Source: Cyrtodaria siliqua (Eukaryota; Mollusca; Bivalvia; Adapedonta; Hiatellidae). From it: a stretch of DNA of 64,000 nt. Numbering within the stretch: position 1 is the first letter of the stretch; every line of letters begins with the position of its first letter. The stretch lies in contig JAWPHD010006804.1 of the NCBI GenBank assembly GCA_037043455.1, positions 62,001 through 126,000 of the forward strand. The letters run 5' to 3'. This document shows, piece after piece, positions 56,971 through 64,000 of the stretch. The notes beneath the pieces were generated by a model. It worked only from the letters and a program-made list of their open reading frames with translations, was not told the DNA's origin and searched no databases. A program made the position numbers and the translations under genes.

Positions 56971-57018
56971 AGCTCGGAAAATTGTTGATTTGGGTAAATT
57001 TAATAACAAATCAACTTT

Positions 57019-57300
57019 TATTAAAAAATCTCAGAATATAACTCTAACCCAGCTTATTTCAGCACCTTGTGGTAGGAGTTTTTCATATATTAAAAAATCT
57101 CAGAATATAACTCTAACCCAGCTTATTTCAGCACCTTGTGGTAGGAGTTTTTCATATATGTATTATGGGGTTGTTGGACCAAATGAAAGGTTTGGCCCAG
57201 AACCCCCATATCCCATATGAGTTTTTCATATATTAAAAAATCTCAGAATATAACTCTAACCCAGCTTATTTCAGCACCTTGTGGTAGGCGTTTTTTCATA
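57019..57300. repeat. Three copies of a 70 bp unit near the right Polinton edge
   Basis: Units start ttaaaaaatctcagaatata, continue actctaacccagcttatttc and end gtggtaggagtttttcat. They are at about 57019, 57090 and 57232. Between and after them 'ggggttgttggaccaaat' occurs twice. No matching sequence was found near 40500, so this is not shown to be a terminal repeat. Confidence 0.75.
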
Positions 57301-58860
57301 TGTATTTTGGGGTTGTTGGACCAAATCTCGAGTAAAAAAAAAATTGGGTCCAGAACCCCCATAATACATATATATAACAGTATACGCATTTTCTCTTTTT
57401 TAAACCGTTACAATGTTATTTTTATCATATATAAAATGTGAATGTGAATCAAATTAATTTCAGTTGAACCGATGAGCCAAATCACACATTTCCAAATAGA
57501 TATACAGCAGGCCTAGATTTTTACCTTTTCTAAAAACAAAATGTTTCTAGTGGCGTAGCTGCTTTTAGGCACTGCAAACCCCGACCAAAAACCTTTTTCC
57601 TGATAGGCTACAGTATGCTCTTTTTATCCCCAAAAGTGTCTCCCAAAACTCGTCAGAGTGCACCATTTTACCAGCGGAAAAAGGTTTAAATATCGGTTAT
57701 TCTTATTGATTAAGCTTTTTAAAATAATATGACATACTGTACACACATACATGTAATATTAAGATAAAGTGTTTACCTTTACTGAGTATCTGTTTTAAAA
57801 AAATGACGTCATGTAACGTTTGTTCAGTCATCGTAAACGGGAAAGAAAATTCCATTTAGTGTTTGGAAGCCCGAGCATACCCCGGACCCCTTTCGCCGCT
57901 CAAATAAAATGTTCCAGTTTAGTCTGGATATATGTGTATTGTTTGCAGTTTGTAATTATTCATATATAAACGCATTTTCTCTTTATTAAATAGTTACAAT
58001 AGTTCACAAAATAAAAATAACGGAAAAGGGGTAAAATAAAAGCAATTCTATAGAAAGCAATCGCCAATACTCGTAACGATCATGTGACCGGTTATTATAA
58101 CGGTCAGGTGACCGGGCCAATATGGATATGCATTTTCGGCCCGGTCACATGACCTAAATTTGGCGTATCGGACCGTATTTCGCATACGGCTCATTTCTCG
58201 AGAGCTTTATTGTAGGATAATTGTGTGCATATTGAGGGCCAAAAATGCGTATATATATGATAAATAGTTTTATTGTTTGGTTAATGTCTACATTCACTTG
58301 GTATTTTCTCTTGAAACAAGTTGAAACAAGCGATTCATTTCGAATAAACTTCACTTTTCAAAGACGCGATGCTAACGCGAACGCATCCATTATGCTTGAA
58401 TACAAAATGAGTATTCCATTGTCTGAAAATACGCTGACGGTAGACACTTTTTCATCATTCTCCACCGGCATGTTATTGTTGGTACTATAGCGCCGGCAAC
58501 AGTAATGCAAATATAAGAAACAACTGATTCGCTGTTTTAAGGGAATGCTGAAAGAATACTGTTAGACAGTGGAATCTACTTTAAAATACAAACTATCTGA
58601 AAACAAGAGGCCGAAGAGAGCATTACCACTCTACTTGTTTAAGGCTGTATTGTATCCATACGACTTCTTAAGGCTCTTTATCTCACCAATTCGGTGGAAA
58701 TCAAGTATTAAAGCGGATGTGTACATGTGGTGGTGGTTGGGTGGGGGCAGTTGTATGTTTGCGGGCGGGTTGGGGTGCGGTGGGGGGTGGTAGAGTATCA
58801 AATATGACTTGGTGTATTCCAAGCGTTTTTGGTAATTCATTCAAAAAAGAAAAATTGCAA
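57301..58860. other. Non-coding stretch
   Basis: Contains a small palindromic GC patch at 58080-58190 (ggtcatgtgaccgg and ggtcacatgacc type, an inverted pair about 60-70 bp apart) and a G-rich tract near 58730-58790. No gene seen. Confidence 0.45.
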
Positions 58861-58862
<2 letters not shown>

Positions 58863-58896
<34 letters not shown>

Positions 58897-58976
58897 GCGT
58901 GCGTGTACGTACGTGTGCGTGTGTGTGTGCGAGCGTGTGTGTGTGTAGCGGGTTGGGGTGGGGGGGGGGGGTACAT
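58863..58976. repeat. (GT)n microsatellite with interruptions, then a G-run
   Basis: gtgtgtgt tracts with gcgt and acgt interruptions, followed by tgggggggggggt. Frames here are artefacts. Confidence 0.95.
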
Positions 58977-59034
58977 GTTGTGTCATGGAGTGTGAGTCAG
59001 ATATGGCTGTTTTTCAAGATTATTCAAACCCTTG

Positions 59035-59378
59035 TTGCTATATATACTCGGTAAACCCTTGTTGCTATATATACTCGCTATATAAACTCGGTAAACCCTT
59101 GTTGCTATATATACTCGGTAAACCCGTGTTGCTATATATACTCGGTAAACCCTTGTTGCTATATATACTCGGTAAACCTTTGTTGCTATATATACTCGGT
59201 ATACTCGGTAAACCCTTGTTGCTATATATACTCGGTAAACCCTTGTTGCTATATATACTCGGTAAACCCTTGTTGCTATATATACTCGGTAAACCCTTGT
59301 TGCTATATATATTCGGTAAACCCTTGTTGCTATATATACTCGGTAAACCCTTATTGCTATATATACTCGGTAAAAAAG
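59035..59378. repeat. 27 bp minisatellite, about 12 copies
   Basis: The unit cggtaaacccttgttgctat plus atatact is nine codons long, so it opens frames on both strands (GKPLLLYIL and SIYSNKGLP). No sign of a gene. Confidence 0.95.
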
Positions 59379-59469
59379 GAACTGAACCAGAAGTTATAAG
59401 TGAAGTTGTAAACCGGAATATACACACGACCATTAAAATGAATATATCGCTGAACTGATACACATTTCA

Positions 59470-60716
59470 TACATCGAAATCCAAAAACCTTTTTTAATTA
59501 GAGCCGAAAATGACAGAGAAATGATATCTCAAATCACGTAAGGTTCATCACTGAAAACGTGCAGAACAATATAATAGCAGCGGATATACTCAATGTCGAA
59601 TGCAATGCATACTTTTTACACGGACCCTTGTGTATCTCTGTATCATGTTTATTTCAAACAAAAAACGGTTTTCAGGTTTAGTGCCTCTATCCAGTGATGT
59701 AGGCATTTCAAAATTACGACATGCATTGTGTCTCATTTATTATTAAAACGTTTGCACGATTTTAACACCGACCCCTAGGTCATTTACGATATCATTTCTC
59801 TGTCAGTTAATTCTCGAGTTTAATAACGTTTTCGATTTTTAAAATACCACAAAGATATGTTGCAGTGGTGTATGAATTATAACTATTATAACTATTCATT
59901 TGCTTAACATCATTTATCAACTCTAGTCCTATATATGTATATATGAACACGTCTGGTAAAGATCGGAGGCAAATAGAGCTAGAGTCTTAAAAAAGCATTT
60001 ATAGCATTTTTAAATAATTAAAAAAACATAACTATGCTGCTTTGAAATAGTTCAGGCTTTCTTCTATGACGGGATAACTTCATAAAATATGATTAAAAAA
60101 AAAAAAAAAAATGGTGTAGATAGATTTTTTATTTTCCTCCAAGATGTAGGGGAGCATATACATATAATTATAACATACAATACAAATTCAAAAATTTAAC
60201 ATAGACAAAAGTCAGAATATATGTACATATATAGAACAAAAATATATACATCAAGCATTACATGTAGTGTTACTGAATAATGTTCTGTCAGGCTCAATAA
60301 GTTATGAGTACGGATCGAGTTTTAATAATACAAACGATATATATATTGATATATATTACCATATGCATGACTCTTGTCGAAACGAAACACAAGATGACAA
60401 AACGGGTATAATCTACTCAGCTTAAAGTAGTATAACACTATTGAATGTAGTGAACAGTACATTTTCTATTGTTTTGTACTTAATATCCCAAGTATTTATA
60501 TATCTATATTTATCTATAGAAAAAACATAAATAGCATTCCCAACATGCAACACGTCATCCTAACAACGTCAGCTGCCTGTTGGCTTTAACAAAAAGCTTA
60601 ACCATAATTGCATGACCCTTGTCGAAACGAAATACAAGGTAACACCTATCATACAGTAAAACAAGAGGTTTGAAAACATTTTGTGAATAAGATGAACAAT
60701 TTTTAAGAGTAACTGT
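59470..60716. other. Non-coding stretch
   Basis: AT-rich. Contains an A-run at about 60093-60110 and two related 'cttgtcgaaacgaaa' phrases (60373 and 60610) about 240 bp apart. It may include the 3' untranslated part of the LINE on -. Confidence 0.45.
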
Positions 60717-62300
60717 TCATTTCAATTTAGAAGATACACCAATACCTGCATTTTCTAAAATAGCTGACCATAACTTATTTCTGTAATCGTTATTTTTAGG
60801 ACAAAAAAATATAATGTGTGCTACTTTATTTTCTACTACAAAATTGCATTCGATAAGTCTCATTTTTATTAAAGATATTAACAACGTGTTCTTCTTGCAT
60901 AAGTAAACACAGTCATGCCGATATTTGCATTGCCTGGTATTCATATATTTTAGTCAAAACTGTTTTCCACACGAACTTTGATGGAAAGCTTGAGCTGCTA
61001 ACAAATATATGCAAGTAATTAGATAACTCATATTTGACCAGTAACCTGTATATATCGGTAATAAAACCATGCGTTTGCTTGTCATTATTCAAATCTCAAT
61101 AATCTGTTTACAAACAATTGTTTCGCTATATACTTGCAAGGTAATCTGCATAACTGAGCGAAGAATTGTAGTTTTCATAATCAATTTCAGATTCAATTGA
61201 CGTAAGACCAAGGGAACTTAACGCCATGTCTGTCCAAGTATACAGGGGTAACATTTGTATAAATTTAATGCAAAACCGATGCCCACGTTCCAACAGATTT
61301 AAATCAGAAATTGATAAAGTGTTCCACAGCTCACACCCGAACAGTGATTTTGGCAGAACAACAGACTTATAAATTGTTAGTGACGTTGAAGGGTTAAGGC
61401 CATTTGGATGGAGCCCACTATTAATCAGACTTAAGAAAGTACCTCTTAATTTCGTATTCGAATCACTTACATGTTGTTGGATGCTCAAATACTTGTCACA
61501 AATAATACCTAGATGATTATACTGTTCTACTTCATTAATGGTTTAATCACCAAGCAGCCAGCGTCTATCAGGTCTTTTAAAATCAGAATTTAATTCATTT
61601 AAGACTATAACGGCGCATTTTGTTGAATTCTATTCGAATCGCCATTTCATGGCATATCTGTTACACATACTAAGCATGTTATCAAGACCGCATTTAGAAA
61701 ATGAAACTAACACCGTGTCGTCAGCTACTGTAGGTGAACCAGCGTTTAGGTTAAACATACATAGCCCATAACCGCTTTGTTCCAGCGCTTTAATTAGACC
61801 ATCTATGAACAATAAATACAACAAGGGTGAGCTTTTACCACCTTGCCTGGTACCCTGCAAGACATTAAACCATTTAGAGATATAACTTTGATTCCGTACG
61901 CAACTCTTCATGTTGCGGTACATATCAACAGAAGATAAAAAATTTTTAGTATCTATGTTCATTTCATGATGCTTATAAAAAAAGAGCGTCATGCCATACA
62001 ATATCAAAAGCTTGTCTAGAATATAAGAAACAGGCAAACACTTTGCTATTATTTTCTTTACCATATAGAATACATTCTCTCAAAGAGAACGCTGTCATTG
62101 TACTTCCCAGTTGCTCTTGAAACCCCACCCTGTTGACAGCTTATTTTTGACAAGATTTCCGACTTCGAACGACTTAGTAAAATCACTTCGTATAATTTTA
62201 GTGTGGTTGGGGATAAAGTAATTGCCCTATAATTATTAGGGTCATCTTTACGCTATCTTCCACCTTTATGAAAAGTTATTATAATGTCATTGTTCATGGA
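60717..62300 (-). pseudogene. LINE reverse transcriptase remnant
   Basis: On -: a damaged start (QEQLGSTMTAFSLRECILYG near 62110), SFKCG-type and RNMKSCVRNQSYISKWFNVL, motif B GTRQGGKSSPLLYLLFIDGL, motif C with VADD (usual YADD) in AGSPTVADDTVLVS, then YKSVVLPKSLFGCELWN and a C-terminal AHIIFFCPKNNDYRNK. Stops and frame changes separate the parts (for example before CDKYLSIQQHV). The 5' end is truncated. It is a different LINE family from the one at 43412. Confidence 0.75.
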
Positions 62301-62955
62301 AAATGGTGTATAGGTGTAGCACACCCATTGCAACACAGGAAGTGTCGGCCTGGGGTAGTCGCATAATAATTCTCATTTCTTTTTGTAAAAAAAGGCATTT
62401 TCACTTAGTTAAAGTGCTATTTTTGGTTTATATCACATTGTTGATCTATTTGTTACATTTTTCAAGCATTGTCATGTTAAAACTGTGAGTTTTTAATTTA
62501 TTTTGCTTATATGGAAATGAGTGTATGAATACAATATTAAGGGCTATTACTAGTTATAGCCATAGTTATTGGGAGGGTCCAAATGTTTCGTAAGCTAGAC
62601 CTGCTATGGTATTTTCGCTTAATTGCGCATGCGCTGTCTATCTACTTCCTTTTATCCTGCTGAAGCACACATGAGGTCAGGTACTTTTTCACTTGAGTAT
62701 AAAACTGATTGTTCTCCCTTTTATCTAGTTGGCTTCTTTTTTCCTTTTGTTCTATCCTAATGCCCTGTTATTATACGGTATTTCGCCATAATTTATTCTC
62801 TTGATGCCTTGAAATTAATCCGATTTTTGTATATATAGCTTTTGTCAGTCGAGGAATTTAATGTCGACGCATGATGCTGTCTCGTTATCTCGTTTGGGAG
62901 GCACATCCACTTATTGCCTGTTGTCTGGGTATTGTTGTTTGTTTGTTTTTATGAT
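62301..62955. other. Non-coding stretch
   Basis: No gene or element recognised. Confidence 0.4.
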
Positions 62956-63112
62956 CATTTCTGTTCATAGAAGTATTAATAATAAAATAACATAAATAAA
63001 TAAATAATAATAATAATAATGATAATAATAATAATAAATAAATAATAAAAAATAAATAAAAAAATAAAAATAAATAAAGGAAGTAATAAAAAAGAAAGAA
63101 AGAAAGAATATA
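62956..63112. repeat. AT-rich simple repeat (aataat/aaataaat)
   Basis: Mixed AAT and AAAT units in an almost pure A/T tract, with an AAAG tail. Confidence 0.9.
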
Positions 63113-64000
63113 TTAATCTGCAAGAGCATGTGATGAGCACACAGCATAATTTTGGGGGAAAGGCGGGATTGTGGAATCCTGATGCGATTATTTATGCATC
63201 TGACGTCGTACATTTGTTTTCAGAGTTAGGGTTTGAACGATATTACAGGAGCATCCGTGATTGCTTAGTACGTCAATTAAAATCGTTGGATCAAGTCATC
63301 TTTATCGTGTGTCTGGCGGAACATGATTCATTGGACTAGTACTTTATCAGGCCAGCCATGGTATGCTCTAAATAATATTCACATGTTGGCATCCTTTACT
63401 TTTCTCACAAATGAATGACCTAGAATTAACACAGCGTAAAGGCAGTGTAATGATATTTGATATGGGAGATATCACCATAACAGGTGGTAAAATGACTCGG
63501 CGAGTGTATACACATTGGCTGTCGATTTATTGCAGAGGCAGTTTGTATTTTAGAATAAAAAATTTCAGGTTACAAGTGGCTTACACTGTTTTGCCTTCGT
63601 ATAGGTAAACATCATTATAGTACGTACCTTGATGTAGGCCCTGTATATGTGACGAAGACAAAGAAGAAAGAAGATACATATTTAAATAGATAATCAAAGC
63701 AGTAATTATTTAATAAATACAGACAGGCTTGTAGCTTTAGCTGTCATAAAGTTATAAATATATAATTCGAGCTACGGATAATATTACATAACCGGGAAAT
63801 GGTACTGTATTGTTAGTACAAAAACATATCTTATGACAGTCAGTCAAGATTTTTATTTAGTTTCATACCTTCGTGTGTAATATAAAAAAAAAAGTTTGTA
63901 AGGAATGAAATAAAATAAAATAATAAATAAACACAGTAAATAATAATAACCATTAAACAAAAAAAATAAATAAAAACAATTATACATCACCGAATACGAT
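63113..64000. other. Non-coding end of window
   Basis: Two short open frames (63130-63339 and 63411-63608) have no recognisable motif. The last 150 bp are A/T-rich simple sequence. No gene claimed. Confidence 0.4.

Larger units (their letters stand above)
40545..56975. mobile_element. Polinton/Maverick element, decayed
   Basis: The gene set is diagnostic: protein-primed-type family B polymerase, retroviral-type integrase, FtsK/HerA-type packaging ATPase, double jelly-roll major capsid protein, probable minor capsid protein and several conserved small proteins. Such elements are integrated virus-like entities about 15-20 kb long. This copy is about 16.4 kb including a 3.85 kb nested insertion. 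I found neither terminal inverted repeats nor the cysteine protease gene usual for the family. Most long genes have nonsense codons or frame breaks, while three or four short genes remain open. Confidence 0.9.

Noticed and set aside
40545..56975. Polinton cysteine protease gene
   Set aside because: Expected for the family, but no frame with a convincing adenain-like catalytic pattern was found.
58958..59463. GKPLLLYIL and SIYSNKGLP repeat proteins on both strands
   Set aside because: A 27 bp unit is nine codons, so open frames on both strands are expected without selection.

Overview
The window looks like transposon-packed, AT-rich nuclear DNA of a marine invertebrate, most likely a bivalve mollusc. 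The reasons are a tRNA-derived SINE with the central domain common in molluscs, dispersed repeats rich in 'gtcatgacc' and 'cgtccgtccgtcc' phrases, and many TTAA-flanked miniature elements. I found no convincing host protein gene, rRNA or functional tRNA. Almost everything recognisable is a mobile element or a tandem repeat.

Layout. 1-4985: a PIF/Harbinger DNA transposon whose left tip lies outside the window. It has an intact two-exon DDE transposase on + and a frameshifted multi-exon MADF-like protein gene on -, convergent, each with a TATA box preceded by GGGGG. 5000-20300: non-coding DNA with TTAA-type MITEs, a palindromic TTACGCGTAAC array, a Ty3/gypsy remnant, several minisatellites, two SINE copies (one inside a 1.5 kb hexanucleotide array) and a MITE with 37 bp terminal inverted repeats. 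22400-30150: a minisatellite, a tandem array of SINE tails, a Penelope-like fragment, and a 5.2 kb segment bounded by 300 bp inverted repeats. 30150-40500: sparse DNA with a 460 bp direct repeat, a scrambled Penelope-like reverse transcriptase and more MITEs and minisatellites.

40545-56975: a decayed Polinton/Maverick, a virus-like self-synthesising element. It carries a family B DNA polymerase, a retroviral-type integrase, a packaging ATPase, a major capsid protein, a probable minor capsid protein and a series of small conserved or membrane proteins. The - strand genes (capsid, ATPase, small proteins, integrase) run as one co-directional block. The + strand carries the polymerase at the left and other structural genes at the right. 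The polymerase frame begins with a segment carrying motifs that resemble a superfamily A (TV-Pol-like) polymerase, in frame with the Polinton polymerase. The integrase gene is split by a 5'-truncated LINE, and that LINE is itself interrupted by a 2.3 kb THAP-encoding element at an exact TTAA duplication, giving three nested insertions.

57000-64000: terminal repeats, microsatellites, a 27 bp minisatellite and a second LINE remnant on -. Many frame breaks sit at runs of 7-9 identical bases, so some may be assembly errors, but scattered nonsense codons show real decay as well.
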